From the NCBI RefSeq assembly GCF_026626705.1, contig NZ_JAPNKC010000001.1, forward strand, positions 7,520,001 through 7,584,000: DNA of 64,000 nt, in the 5' to 3' direction. Shown here piece after piece: positions 37,247 through 45,771 of the stretch. The position numbers and the translations under genes are program-made. The notes under the pieces were generated by a model that did no database searches, was not told the DNA's origin, and saw nothing but the letters and a program-made list of their open reading frames with translations. How positions within the stretch are numbered: position 1 is the first letter of the stretch; each line of letters starts with the position of its first letter. This DNA is from Pyxidicoccus sp. MSG2. GTDB taxonomy: Bacteria; Myxococcota; Myxococcia; Myxococcales; Myxococcaceae.

Positions 37247-37609
37247 TCAGCCCTTCTTCTTCTCGTGCGTGACGGTGACGATGGTGCCGATGCCGCCGCG
37301 CACGAAGAAGTCACCCACCACGGTGAGCTTGCGCGGCTGGATGGCCTTGATGATGTCGTCCGCGATGGTGTTGGTGACCTTCTCGTGGAAGGCCCCCTCG
37401 TTACGGTACGCCCACATGTAGAGCTTGAGGCTCTTGAGCTCCACGCAGAGCTGGTCGGGCACGTACGTAATCTTGAAGCGGGCGAAGTCCGGCTGGCCCG
37501 TCAGGGGGCACAGGCAGGTGAACTCCGGACAGTCGAAGGCAATCTCGTAGTCGCGATCGGCTGCGGGGTTGGGGAAGGTCTGGATGTCCTTGGTCGGCTG
37601 CGAGGGCAT
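37247..37609 (-). CDS. queF: 7-cyano-7-deazaguanine reductase, short (type I) QueF
   Basis: A 120-aa unimodular QueF, which reduces preQ0 to preQ1 with NADPH in queuosine synthesis. The catalytic Cys is in 'FTCLCPLTGQPDFARF', and the NADPH-binding motif 'ELKSLKLYMWAYRNEG' with 'FHEKVTN' is intact; 'RGGIG' closes the family core. ATG 37609 (MPSQPTKDIQTF) begins right at the family start; an in-frame ATG at 37645 would add 12 residues. A QueA-like gene is about 9 kb away, so the pathway genes here are dispersed. Confidence 0.9.
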   Translation of the reverse strand: MPSQPTKDIQTFPNPAADRDYEIAFDCPEFTCLCPLTGQPDFARFKITYVPDQLCVELKSLKLYMWAYRNEGAFHEKVTNTIADDIIKAIQPRKLTVVGDFFVRGGIGTIVTVTHEKKKG

Positions 37610-37804
37610 GACGATGTCGTCTACCACACCGACGCTGAGTGTCATCCGTCGCGTGGATGTCGGCTTGCCGGCTGCCCTCGGGGGCATCTGTCGGCCCCCC
37701 AACGTGCCCGGCGTCCACCAGCGGGGAATCCGGGGGGTGGGTCGGTTGCCGGCCCGGGGAGGGGCTCATAATCCCCAGTGGGTCTCTCCCCCCGCCCTGA
37801 GCAC

Positions 37805-39715
37805 ATGCCGCTTCCTTCCGACGTCGAAGATGCTTTTTCGTGCCTTTCGCTCGCATTGATTCGCGTCGGGCCGGACCTGCGCGTCCAGTGGTGTGAGGAG
37901 GGCTTTGCCCACAAGACGGGCGTGGAGCTGCGCGCGGGAGGCGACCTGCTGGACGCGCTCGAGCGCGGCCGCAGCCTGGACGCGGTGGAGCGCGCCATCC
38001 GCGAGGGCCGGGCCCATACCGGCCACGTCATCACCCGCGCGCTCCGGCAGGTCCGCGTGCAGGTGCGGCCCGCCAAGGCGGGCGAGAAGCCGGGCGCCTG
38101 GCTGGTCGTCGAGCCCTCCGGCGTGGACGACGAGGGGGCCTTCTCCCAGGCGGTGCAGGAGATTGCCCGCGCGGTGGGGGAGACCTTCGAGGTGGACAGC
38201 GTCTGCGCGGCCGCGGTGGTGGCGCTGGTGCGCTGCGCGCAGGTGCGGCGCGCGGAGGTCTTCCTCTGCGAGGAGGGCAAGGAGCTGCGCCGGGCCGCCG
38301 TGTCGGACCTGGCGGGCGCGGACTCGCCGGAGGACACCTTCGACGTGGAAGAGGACCCGTTCCGGCAGGCGCTGGCCTCGCGCCAGCCGCAGCTCGGAAT
38401 CCAACGCGGCTACGGGGATGCCATGGGCTCCATCTTCGCCGCGGTGCCGCTGTGCGCGCCGCGCCGCACGGTGGGCCTGCTGCTGCTCTACAAGGAGCAG
38501 GGGACGTCCTTCTCCGTGCGCGAGCTGGAGCTGTGGAGCGCGGCGGCCAACCAGCTCGCGGTGGCGGTGGAGAACGCGCGCCTGCTGCGCGAGGCGAAGG
38601 CGGCGCTCCAGGTGCGCGAGGAGTTCATGTCCATCGCCAGCCACGAGCTGAAGACGCCGCTCACCCCGCTGAAGCTGGGCCTGTACACCATGGAGCGGCG
38701 CATCTCCCTGGGGCAGCCGGTGGAGCTGGCCACGGTGCTCAAGTCCAAGCGCCAGGTGGACCGGCTGGCGGGGCTGGTGGACGACTTGCTGGACGCGTCG
38801 CGGCTGGATGCCGGGAAGCTGGCGCTCCACCTGGCGGCGCTGGAGGTGGGGCAGTTGGTGGCGGAGGTGGTGGACCACTTCCGCGCCGCCTTCGAGCGGC
38901 CCTTCACCGTCGAGGTGCCGCGCGAGCGCGTCTGGGTGCAGGGAGACCGGGACAGGCTGGAGCAGGTGCTCGTCAACCTGCTGGAGAACGCGCACAAGTA
39001 CAGCCCCGCGGGCGAGCCGATCTCCGTCACCGTGGAGCGGGTGCACGGCGAGGCGCGCATCCACGTGCAGGACCACGGCATCGGAATCCCGGGCGCGGAC
39101 CAGTCGCAGGTGTTCCAGCGCTTCTACCGGGCGCGCAACGTGTCGCACCGCAACTTCGGCGGGCTGGGGCTGGGCCTCTTCATCAGCCACTCGATTGCGA
39201 AGCTGCACCGGGGCTCGCTCTCGCTGTCCAGCTCGGAGGGCCACGGCAGCACCTTCACGGTGAGCCTGCCGCGCATGTCGTCGCACGAGGTGAAGCGGCT
39301 GCCGCGCCGGGTGCTGCTCCTGGACGAGGACCATGCGCAGGAGTCGGTGGCGGAGCGCGTGCTGCTCGCGGAGGGCTTCGAGGTGCTCACCGCGCGCGAC
39401 GGGGCGGAGGCGCTGCGCCGGGCCACGCACCTGCCGGTGGACCTCATCGTCCTGTCCACCAGCGCCACGCATGGGCAGGCGGGCGTCTTCCTGGAGACCT
39501 TCGCCACGCTGCCCCGCGCGCGGCCCGTGCCCATCCTCCTGGCCGGCGACGAGCGGCCCTGGTGGGCGCAGGAGGGCACCTCGCTGTGCACCCGCCCGTA
39601 CGTCCCCGACGAGCTGGTGGCGCGGGTGCGCAACGTGCTGATGGTGGAGCGGCGCCGGCCCGCGGAGCTGGCCGCGCCCGAGGCGCCGCTCGCGGGGCTC
39701 AGCCCCCGGGTGTGA
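37805..39715 (+). CDS. GAF-histidine kinase with a degenerate receiver domain
   Basis: A 636-aa sensor kinase. The N-terminal ~110 residues resemble a PAS-like fold, a GAF domain spans ~120-265, the HisKA motif 'ASHELKTPLTPLKLGLYTME' places the phosphorylatable His at 280, and the HATPase_c motifs NLLENAHKYSPAG, DHGIGI and 'GGLGLGLFIS' are intact. The C-terminal receiver-like domain starts 'RVLLLDEDHAQESVAERVLL' but lacks the phospho-acceptor Asp: the position reads Ser551 in 'DLIVLSTSATHG'. The conserved Lys is also replaced, in 'TRPYVPDELV'. So the domain cannot be phosphorylated in the standard way. ATG 37805 starts MPLPSDVEDA. It overlaps the 3' end of the convergent chbG by 17 bp. Confidence 0.85.
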   Translation: MPLPSDVEDAFSCLSLALIRVGPDLRVQWCEEGFAHKTGVELRAGGDLLDALERGRSLDAVERAIREGRAHTGHVITRALRQVRVQVRPAKAGEKPGAWLVVEPSGVDDEGAFSQAVQEIARAVGETFEVDSVCAAAVVALVRCAQVRRAEVFLCEEGKELRRAAVSDLAGADSPEDTFDVEEDPFRQALASRQPQLGIQRGYGDAMGSIFAAVPLCAPRRTVGLLLLYKEQGTSFSVRELELWSAAANQLAVAVENARLLREAKAALQVREEFMSIASHELKTPLTPLKLGLYTMERRISLGQPVELATVLKSKRQVDRLAGLVDDLLDASRLDAGKLALHLAALEVGQLVAEVVDHFRAAFERPFTVEVPRERVWVQGDRDRLEQVLVNLLENAHKYSPAGEPISVTVERVHGEARIHVQDHGIGIPGADQSQVFQRFYRARNVSHRNFGGLGLGLFISHSIAKLHRGSLSLSSSEGHGSTFTVSLPRMSSHEVKRLPRRVLLLDEDHAQESVAERVLLAEGFEVLTARDGAEALRRATHLPVDLIVLSTSATHGQAGVFLETFATLPRARPVPILLAGDERPWWAQEGTSLCTRPYVPDELVARVRNVLMVERRRPAELAAPEAPLAGLSPRV

Positions 39716-40448
39716 GGACGCGGAAGTCCGCCGGGACGACGTCGGCCTTCTCCAGCACCTCGCGCGCCTTCGGGTGGAGGAACGTCTCCAGCTCCACCTC
39801 GCGCTGGGCGGCGTAGCCGCTCTTCAGCGTCTCGGGCCGATAGCCCGGGTGGCACATCAGCTCGATGACGCCGTCCGCGGGCAGCGAGGCCAGGTGCTGC
39901 TCGAAGCGCTCCAGCGTCCAGTACGCGTCCGTGCCCGCGTCACCGATGAAGTGCGCGTTGGTGGCCACGCCGTGGGACTCCAGCGCGCGCCGCATGCCCG
40001 GGTCGATGGAGCGCACCGGCAGCCCGGCCGCGCGGGCGGCGCGGGCCAGACCCTCCAGCACGTGCGGGTGGCGGTGCAGGTGCTTGTGCACGTCCACATG
40101 GGTGGCGGGCCGGCCGAGCAGCCCCGCGAGCCGGGCGAGCTGCGCGAAGCACTCCGCCTCCACCACGCCCGGCGGGAGGCTGGCGGCGCGGGACTCCACG
40201 AAGCCGCCGTCCTCGCCGAGCAGCGCACGGGGGAAGCCGCTCCACACGGGCGTGCCCCGGGCGAGGTTGAGGTGCAGGCCGATGGACAGCCCCCGGGCCT
40301 CGCGTGCGGCGGCCTCGGAGAAGGGCGTGTTCACCATGAAGGTGGCCGAGGAGACGACGCCCTCGCGCATGGCGCGGAGGATGCCTCGGGTGACGGCCGG
40401 GTCGTAGCCCAGGTCGTCGGCGTTGATGATGAGGGCGCGGGCGCTCAT
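39699..40448 (-). CDS. ChbG/HpnK-family deacetylase (YdjC)
   Basis: A 249-aa member of the ChbG/HpnK polysaccharide deacetylase family. The active-site metal is held by Asp/His in 'ALIINADDLGYDPAVTRG' and the H-x-x-x-H-x-H set 'THVDVHKHLHRHPHVL'; 'ELMCHPGY' near the end completes the pocket. ChbG deacetylates chitooligosaccharides, and HpnK acts in hopanoid synthesis; other members are generic N-acetyl deacetylases, so the substrate is open. The start ATG 40448 overlaps the stop of the esterase upstream (ATGA). Confidence 0.85.
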   Translation of the reverse strand: MSARALIINADDLGYDPAVTRGILRAMREGVVSSATFMVNTPFSEAAAREARGLSIGLHLNLARGTPVWSGFPRALLGEDGGFVESRAASLPPGVVEAECFAQLARLAGLLGRPATHVDVHKHLHRHPHVLEGLARAARAAGLPVRSIDPGMRRALESHGVATNAHFIGDAGTDAYWTLERFEQHLASLPADGVIELMCHPGYRPETLKSGYAAQREVELETFLHPKAREVLEKADVVPADFRVLTPGG

Positions 40449-41452
40449 GGACGGGCTCTTTCCTTGAAGAATCGCCACGCCTCACGCGTGGCGTCCAGGT
40501 TCAGCGTGCCGTTGTTGAAGTGGGGGTATCCCGGCCACGCGTGCCTGCCTCCCTGCACGGTGCACAGCGAGGCGGTGGCGCTCTGGGGCGTGCAGCCGGT
40601 GTAGGCGACGCAGGTGCTGTCCGCCTTCTGGTACGTCTGCACCGGGGTGTCGCTACAGCCGTTGCGCTTCGCCCAGCGCCGCACGGTCTCCTCGGCGCCC
40701 GGGTAGGGGGCTCCGTAGCGGCCGAGGTTGGCGCCGCCCGTGTAGAGGATGAGGTCGTCGGCGGTGCCGTGGAAGTGCAGCACCGGCACCGGGCGCGACG
40801 GCGTGCAGTGGCTGAGGCCTTCCGGGCCGGACACGGGGGCGACCGCGGCGAAGCGGCTGGCGCGCTCGCAGGCCAGCCGGTGCGTGAAGTAGCCGCCGTT
40901 GGAGAAGCCCATGGCGAAGGTGCGGTGCGTGTCCACGCACACGCGGGTGTCCAGGTCCGCCAGCAGTGCGTCCACGAAGCCCACGTCGTCCACGACGCCC
41001 CGGGCGGGGAAGCAGCACCCACCTGCATTCCAGCTCCGGGGCGAGTCCTGGGCGCCGGTACCGCTGATTTCCGCGGGGCTGAGCGCGCGCGGGTACACGG
41101 CGACGAAGCCCTCCGTGTCCGCCAGCGTGGACAGACCCGTCAGGGCCTCCATCTTGAGCTCGTTGGAGCCGAAGCCGTGGAAGGCGAGCACGGTGGGCAT
41201 GGGCCGGGTGGCGTCGTAGCCGGGCGGGACGTGGACGCGGTACGTGCGCGTGCGGCCCTCGTGCGTCACCGTCCAGTCGTGGGTGCCGGGCCCCACGGTG
41301 AGGCCGGTGCAGGCGCTGCGCTCCGGGACGGGCGGCTCGGCGGAGGTGCTCACTTCGGAAGTGCCGTCCCTGCGGACCTCGTTGGGTGTGGAGCACGCGG
41401 CGGCCCCGGCAAGCAGGGCGAGGGTGGCGAAGGACAGGTGGCGGTGGTGCAC
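40445..41452 (-). CDS. CE1/PHB-depolymerase-like esterase lipoprotein
   Basis: A 335-aa secreted esterase. It begins (V)HHRHLSFATLALLAGAAAC, a lipoprotein signal with lipobox GAAAC, then an alpha/beta-hydrolase of the LpqC/feruloyl esterase-PHB depolymerase group. The oxyanion region is 'PTVLAFHGFGSNELKME', the nucleophile is in G-F-S-N-G ('FAMGFSNGGYFTHRLACE'), the Asp in 'FHGTADDLILYTGG', and the His in 'GGRHAWPGYPHFNNG'. Six to eight Cys probably form disulfides. The start is GTG 41452. It overlaps the ChbG gene by four bases; together they suggest processing of an acetylated or feruloylated polysaccharide (inference). Confidence 0.8.
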   Translation of the reverse strand: MHHRHLSFATLALLAGAAACSTPNEVRRDGTSEVSTSAEPPVPERSACTGLTVGPGTHDWTVTHEGRTRTYRVHVPPGYDATRPMPTVLAFHGFGSNELKMEALTGLSTLADTEGFVAVYPRALSPAEISGTGAQDSPRSWNAGGCCFPARGVVDDVGFVDALLADLDTRVCVDTHRTFAMGFSNGGYFTHRLACERASRFAAVAPVSGPEGLSHCTPSRPVPVLHFHGTADDLILYTGGANLGRYGAPYPGAEETVRRWAKRNGCSDTPVQTYQKADSTCVAYTGCTPQSATASLCTVQGGRHAWPGYPHFNNGTLNLDATREAWRFFKERARP

Positions 41453-41948
41453 GGCTGGCAATCTCAACACATTCCTGGAGGCCCGCCGATGGGCCAGGGG
41501 CCGTGCGTCGGGGCGACCCTCACCTCCAGGTGACGCTCGTCCCACGGAGACGGACTCCGAGTCCGTCTCGATTCAGCCCATCCGCTGTGTCAACATTGCC
41601 CCCCCGTCACGCAGGATTCGGCTCGCGCCGACGCAACTCATTGCGTCAGGTCGCTGTCACAGTGCGACATTCCCAGACGCCAATCGCGGTGTCGCGCCCA
41701 TCCTGTAGTGATTGTAAGTGCATGAATCTACTGGGGGTTTTATTCCTGGCGGCAGTCCCTTACCCCCCGTCTGCATAGTGGAAACCCCCTACGTCTGATT
41801 CAGGCCCGACTCCATCCACGCCGCTCTTCACGAGAAAGCCATTGCACGAAACGCGGATTTTACTTTACGGTGAGTGAAAAACGGAATATTCATGATTACC
41901 TAAAAAACCTGTAGTCGCCGTAGTCGCCGCAGTCTCCAGGAGAAAACC
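41453..41948. other. 496-bp intergenic region, lower GC towards its right end
   Basis: There is no gene here that I can support. The right half (about 41690-41940) is unusually AT-rich for this chromosome, with runs such as TTTTACTTTACGG and CCTAAAAAACC. It ends in GTAGTCGCCGTAGTCGCC just before the first Hint-protein gene, whose promoter must lie here. No clear -35/-10 pair stands out. Confidence 0.5.
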
Positions 41949-42785
41949 ATGAAGAGACTTTCCTATCTGGCTGCTCTCGCGTGTGTCGTGCTCTCCACGA
42001 CGGCGTCGGCGCAGCTCGCCACGCGCTGCTTCACCGATGACCAGCTCACCACCACGACGCTGTCACAGGGCCGCAACAACTGGTCCTACAAGTGCGGCTA
42101 TATCTCTGCCGCCAAGCGGGACTTCCTGAACTCCGAGGGCGAGTACCAGGTGTACTCGGGCGGGTGCTATTCCTTCGCCGTGACGGGGGCCACCGCCACC
42201 TGTACCTTCTTCATCCCGGCCGACGTGAATGCGCCCTGCGTCGCCAACCTCGTCAAGCTGGGGACGTGCGTGACGGGCTGCTATACGGCGCGTGAGAAGG
42301 TGGCCTTCGACGGCAAGTACTGGCCCATCGAGGATGCCTACGCCGCCGGCGTGAAGAGCGTCACCGCCCTCACCCGGGACGCGCTGCTCGAGTCGCCCAG
42401 CACCGGTGAGCAGGCCATCCGCACCTTCGTCGCTGGCGACACCGTGGAAGACGTCTTCGCCATCCAGACCGCCGACGGCCGCCGCGTCGAGGTGACCTCC
42501 GAGCACCCCATGGTCATCGCCTCCGGTGAGATGGTGAAGGCCAAGACGCTCAAGAAGGGCGACCTGCTGCTCGGCACCCGGGGCGAGAAGGTGGAGATCA
42601 GCGACATCTCCGTCTTCCGCTACGAGGGGAAGACCTGGAACGTCCAGCCGGTCAGCCACGAGAAGATTGAGAACGTCCTCGACGTGAAGGGCCTGCTGAC
42701 GGGCTCCGTCCGCTTCCAGAACGAGTGGGCCGACGACCACTACCGCCTGTCGCTGCGCGATGAGGCGTCCGTCGACGGCATCTGA
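41949..42785 (+). CDS. secreted Cys-rich protein with C-terminal Hint (Hedgehog/intein) domain, paralogue 1
   Basis: A 278-aa protein. Signal peptide: MKRLSYLAALACVVLSTTAS, cleavage near AQ (21-22). Residues ~23-107 form an N-terminal domain with Cys27, 49, 73, 85, 97 and 107. A Hint domain starts at Cys111: 'GCYTAREKVAFDGKYWPIED' (block A, nucleophile Cys), 'FVAGDTVEDVFAIQTADGRR', then T-S-E-H-P-M (block B; His186), 'GEMVKAKTLKKGDLLL' and 'LLTGSVRFQNEW' with Asn258 at the C-terminal end. Residue 259 is Glu, not Cys/Ser/Thr, so splicing is unlikely; N-terminal thioester cleavage is expected, as in Hedgehog. The short tail EWADDHYRLSLR follows. Hint biochemistry is established for relatives; that it operates here is inference. 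Confidence 0.8.
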   Translation: MKRLSYLAALACVVLSTTASAQLATRCFTDDQLTTTTLSQGRNNWSYKCGYISAAKRDFLNSEGEYQVYSGGCYSFAVTGATATCTFFIPADVNAPCVANLVKLGTCVTGCYTAREKVAFDGKYWPIEDAYAAGVKSVTALTRDALLESPSTGEQAIRTFVAGDTVEDVFAIQTADGRRVEVTSEHPMVIASGEMVKAKTLKKGDLLLGTRGEKVEISDISVFRYEGKTWNVQPVSHEKIENVLDVKGLLTGSVRFQNEWADDHYRLSLRDEASVDGI

Positions 42786-42804
42786 TTCCGTCGAATCGGT
42801 GGTG

Positions 42805-42842
42805 CGCTCCCGCGAGGGCCTTCATGGCCCCTCGCGGGAGCG
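42805..42842 (+). terminator. strong hairpin after Hint gene 1
   Basis: CGCTCCCGCGAGGGCC (42805-42820) pairs with 42826-42842, with one bulged G and loop TTCAT, giving a stem of about 16 bp. There is no T-tract, so termination may be partial. It separates the Hint gene from the M1 peptidase gene. Confidence 0.65.
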
Positions 42843-42945
42843 GTTGATGCAAAGCCGGGAAATGGCATCGCGCGCGGAGGCCTGCCGGGCTCTGGAGGCC
42901 CGCCGCCCTGCCTCGCTGTTCTCGTCACGTCACGAGAAGGAATCT

Positions 42946-44721
42946 ATGCGAAGCAATGAAGGCTGCATTGGAAGAGGGTCGGCGCACGGCACCCTGGGGA
43001 CGCTGTTGGTGGTGATGGGGACCGTGGGAATGGGCGCGGCCGGCTGTGGCCCGGGGGAGCCGGGCGCCACGGAGGCGGATGGCCTGCGTGCGAGCGCGCA
43101 CCCCTTCGTGGCCGCCGAGTCGCTCAGCGGCCCCACGGGTGACTTCTCGGCCTCCATCACCCGGTATGAATACGAGTTCAATACCCAGACGGGTGCCGCG
43201 TTCTCCCAGCTCTACCTGAACGTGGACTTCCCGGGCGGCAACTGCTTCCTGGTGAATGCCCCCCTGGGCCTCACGAACGTCGAGTGGAACGACCTGCCGC
43301 CCCTGAGCGTGGAGACGCTCCCCGGCGCCGTGCGCGTCTGCGGCCAGTGGGGCCAGATGGCGGGCCAGGTGAAGCTCGAGGCGAAGTTCACCGTTCCCCT
43401 CCAGACCTACGACTTCACGCAGGTCGGCTTCTCCCGGCGGCAGGACCGCGGAAACAACACCTTCTCCTATCTGCTGAACTGGGTGGGGTCGTGTGACTTG
43501 TTCGGCCCCTGCGACGACCGCACGGAGCTGCTCACCAGCTACGTCCTCACCGTCAAGCATGCCCAGGGCGAGGTCGTCGTCTGTCCGGGCACCCGCACGA
43601 CTCCCAACAACACCACCACGAAGTGTGAGCTGACCGGCCTGACGAAGGCGCCCACGTACTCGTCCTTCGCCGTGGCCTCCAACCGCGGATGGTCCAAGCG
43701 CACGTTCGCGGAGGTGGCCGGCAAGTTCAAGCTGGTCTTCTTCGAGATTACCGGCGGGCGCCTGGCCTCGTCCCTCGACGCCACCAGCGTCACGGCGTAC
43801 ATGAACTGGATTATCGGGCAGCTCGGGCCCCTTCCCTATGGGACGGACCTGCGCGTCGCGGGCGGGCCCACGGACTGGCTGGGCGCGGAGCACCCCGCCA
43901 ACCTCATCCTCCGCGAGGACCTGCCGGACCTGCGGCGGGACTACGCCAACATGACCATGCACACGCTGATGCACGAGGTCGTGCACCAGTGGGCGGGCAA
44001 CCGCACGACGCTGTCGGCTCCCTCCGACTTCATCTGGAAGGAGGCCATCGCCGAGTACCTCACCTACATCTTCGAGCTCCAGAGCCGCCCCGCGGGCGAG
44101 GCAGAGCAGACGCGGGCCTACTGGGACCGCCTGGCCCGCACCGCCGCCTACTACCCGCAGCCCGCCGACGACCCGCCCCCCGTCTTCCTGTCGCAGGCGG
44201 CGGATGTCTATGGCACCGGGCCCATGATTCTCTTCCTCCAGCTGGAGCCCCTGCTGGGCCAGCAGACGGTCATCAATGGCATCAAGCACTTCCTGAACCA
44301 GCCGGGACACCGCGGCGTCGCGGACCTGCGCGACTCGCTCGAGTTCGTCTCGAACAAGGACCTGGGTCCCTACTTCGCGGCCTGGGTCCATGGCAGCGGG
44401 GACCCGGACTGGCCCTTCTTCGAGGTCACCCCCCAGGAGGCGAACGGCGAGGTCACCCTCACCGCGAAGCAGCTCTCGTACTCGGGGACCTACTACCCCG
44501 TGTCCGTGGACGTCCTGCTGGAGGGCGCCACGCAGAAGCAGAAGGTCACCTTGAACTATGGGCTGGCGCCGACGTCGGACACCGTCACCGTGACGGTGCC
44601 CTTCTCCGAGCCGCTCCTCCAGGTGACGGTGGACCCCGAGAACCGGGTGGTCAACCGCAGGTTCTTCGGTCTCACGAATGGACTCGTGGAAGAGCCCAGC
44701 CCTCCGCGCTGGCTGTTCTGA
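42946..44721 (+). CDS. M1-family (gluzincin) metallopeptidase lipoprotein
   Basis: A 591-aa secreted protein. The hydrophobic start (~15-33, 'LGTLLVVMGTVGMGAAGCG') ends in a lipobox-like AAGC. The gluzincin zinc site is intact: His343-Glu344-x2-His347 in 'MHEVVHQWAGN' and the third ligand Glu366 in 'FIWKEAIAEYLTY', exactly 18 residues between, as in M1 peptidases. The GAMEN motif of classical aminopeptidases is not obvious, so it may be a divergent endo- or aminopeptidase. The C-terminal ~110 residues are beta-rich ('EVTLTAKQLSYSGTYYPVSV'), like M1 domain III. ATG 42946 follows GAGAAGG. It lies 160 bp after Hint paralogue 1, with a hairpin in between. Confidence 0.82.
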   Translation: MRSNEGCIGRGSAHGTLGTLLVVMGTVGMGAAGCGPGEPGATEADGLRASAHPFVAAESLSGPTGDFSASITRYEYEFNTQTGAAFSQLYLNVDFPGGNCFLVNAPLGLTNVEWNDLPPLSVETLPGAVRVCGQWGQMAGQVKLEAKFTVPLQTYDFTQVGFSRRQDRGNNTFSYLLNWVGSCDLFGPCDDRTELLTSYVLTVKHAQGEVVVCPGTRTTPNNTTTKCELTGLTKAPTYSSFAVASNRGWSKRTFAEVAGKFKLVFFEITGGRLASSLDATSVTAYMNWIIGQLGPLPYGTDLRVAGGPTDWLGAEHPANLILREDLPDLRRDYANMTMHTLMHEVVHQWAGNRTTLSAPSDFIWKEAIAEYLTYIFELQSRPAGEAEQTRAYWDRLARTAAYYPQPADDPPPVFLSQAADVYGTGPMILFLQLEPLLGQQTVINGIKHFLNQPGHRGVADLRDSLEFVSNKDLGPYFAAWVHGSGDPDWPFFEVTPQEANGEVTLTAKQLSYSGTYYPVSVDVLLEGATQKQKVTLNYGLAPTSDTVTVTVPFSEPLLQVTVDPENRVVNRRFFGLTNGLVEEPSPPRWLF

Positions 44722-44743
44722 CCCTTGAGAAGGAGTGAACCCA

Positions 44744-45580
44744 ATGAGTGGACATCCTCCCGTGGATGAAGACCTGAAGAAGCCCTCCAGGGCACGCCTG
44801 GTGGGGCCGGGGCTCGCGCTGTTCCTCCTCGCCGGCACGGGCCTCTATGCCCTGGTCACCCGGATGGGCCCCGTGGCTCCGCCGCCTCCCGGCTCCGGGC
44901 AGGCGCCGGGCGCCGCGGTGCTGACACCGGGGGCGCGTGGCGCCTCCACCCCCGCGGCGCGCCCCGGCGCCCAGCCGGCGACGGCGACCGGCCAGGCCGC
45001 CCAGGCTCCGGCGCCCGCCGGGCCCGCGGCCCAGGACCCGGCCCAGGCCGCGCAGGAGCAGCGCGAGGCGGCGCGGCAGACGGCGCGGCAGTTCCGGGCC
45101 GGACGCTTCAACGCCTTCTTCCGCAAGGAAGTCTTCCTCGAAGAGCTGGCCAAGGAGGGGACCGGGCCGAAAATCGCGGCGCTGAAGGACGAGCTGGCGG
45201 ACCTGTCCGCCCTCCAGCAGCTCCCCGCCGGCACCCAGTTCATGGAGACCAAACCCGAGCCGGTGCTGGAGCGCATGGCGATGATTGACCTGCTCTTCGA
45301 GCTGGCCCCCACGGACCCGGCCGCGCGTGACGCGATGACGTCGCTCGCGCTCTCCCCCATCGACCGGGAGCTGTCCGACTCGGTGAAGAAGGGCCTCGTC
45401 GGAGAGAAGTACGACCTCCTGTTCCGGCTCGCCCAGGTCGACCGGCGGCTCGCCGTCGACACGTACACGAAGCTGGAGAGCCAGAAGCTCAAGAACCTGC
45501 TGCTGGAGGCGCTCGTCGCCGGATTGGCCGAATCGGGAGCAAGCCCCGACGAGGTCCGGCAGATCGTCGCCCACCTCTAG
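44744..45580 (+). CDS. membrane-anchored protein with Ala/Pro-rich linker, unknown
   Basis: A 278-aa protein: a short cytoplasmic start, one transmembrane helix ('LVGPGLALFLLAGTGLYALV', residues ~18-38), an Ala/Pro/Gln-rich disordered linker (~45-110), and a helical extracytoplasmic domain ('FNAFFRKEVFLEELAKEGTG' to 'EVRQIVAHL'). AAGGAG at 44729-44734 places the start at ATG 44744 rather than the GTG at 44735. The domain may be HEAT-like, as in the larger HEAT protein at 50860, but I cannot name a family. It starts 22 bp after the M1 gene, so it is probably in that operon. Confidence 0.6.
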   Translation: MSGHPPVDEDLKKPSRARLVGPGLALFLLAGTGLYALVTRMGPVAPPPPGSGQAPGAAVLTPGARGASTPAARPGAQPATATGQAAQAPAPAGPAAQDPAQAAQEQREAARQTARQFRAGRFNAFFRKEVFLEELAKEGTGPKIAALKDELADLSALQQLPAGTQFMETKPEPVLERMAMIDLLFELAPTDPAARDAMTSLALSPIDRELSDSVKKGLVGEKYDLLFRLAQVDRRLAVDTYTKLESQKLKNLLLEALVAGLAESGASPDEVRQIVAHL

Positions 45581-45603
45581 CAGCCCCGCCGTGGACACCC
45601 GGT

Positions 45604-45634
45604 GGCCCCTGTCTGCCCGAGGCAGAGGGGGCCC
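45604..45634 (+). terminator. hairpin after the anchored-protein gene
   Basis: GGCCCCTGTCTGCC (45604-45617) pairs with GGCAGAGGGGGCC (45621-45633) with one unpaired base in the left arm and a CGA-type loop. No strong T-tract follows. It probably ends the M1 transcript. Confidence 0.5.
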
Positions 45635-45771
45635 CGTGTGTTCGGACGTACCAGCGCATCCGGTGCCGCACCCCGTGTCGCCTCACCGACCTCCGCTCAG
45701 CCGGGGGCGCGGAACGGCGGCGTATGCGCTGGAGCCGTGAAGCAACACCCACAGCAGACAAGGAGTGCACC

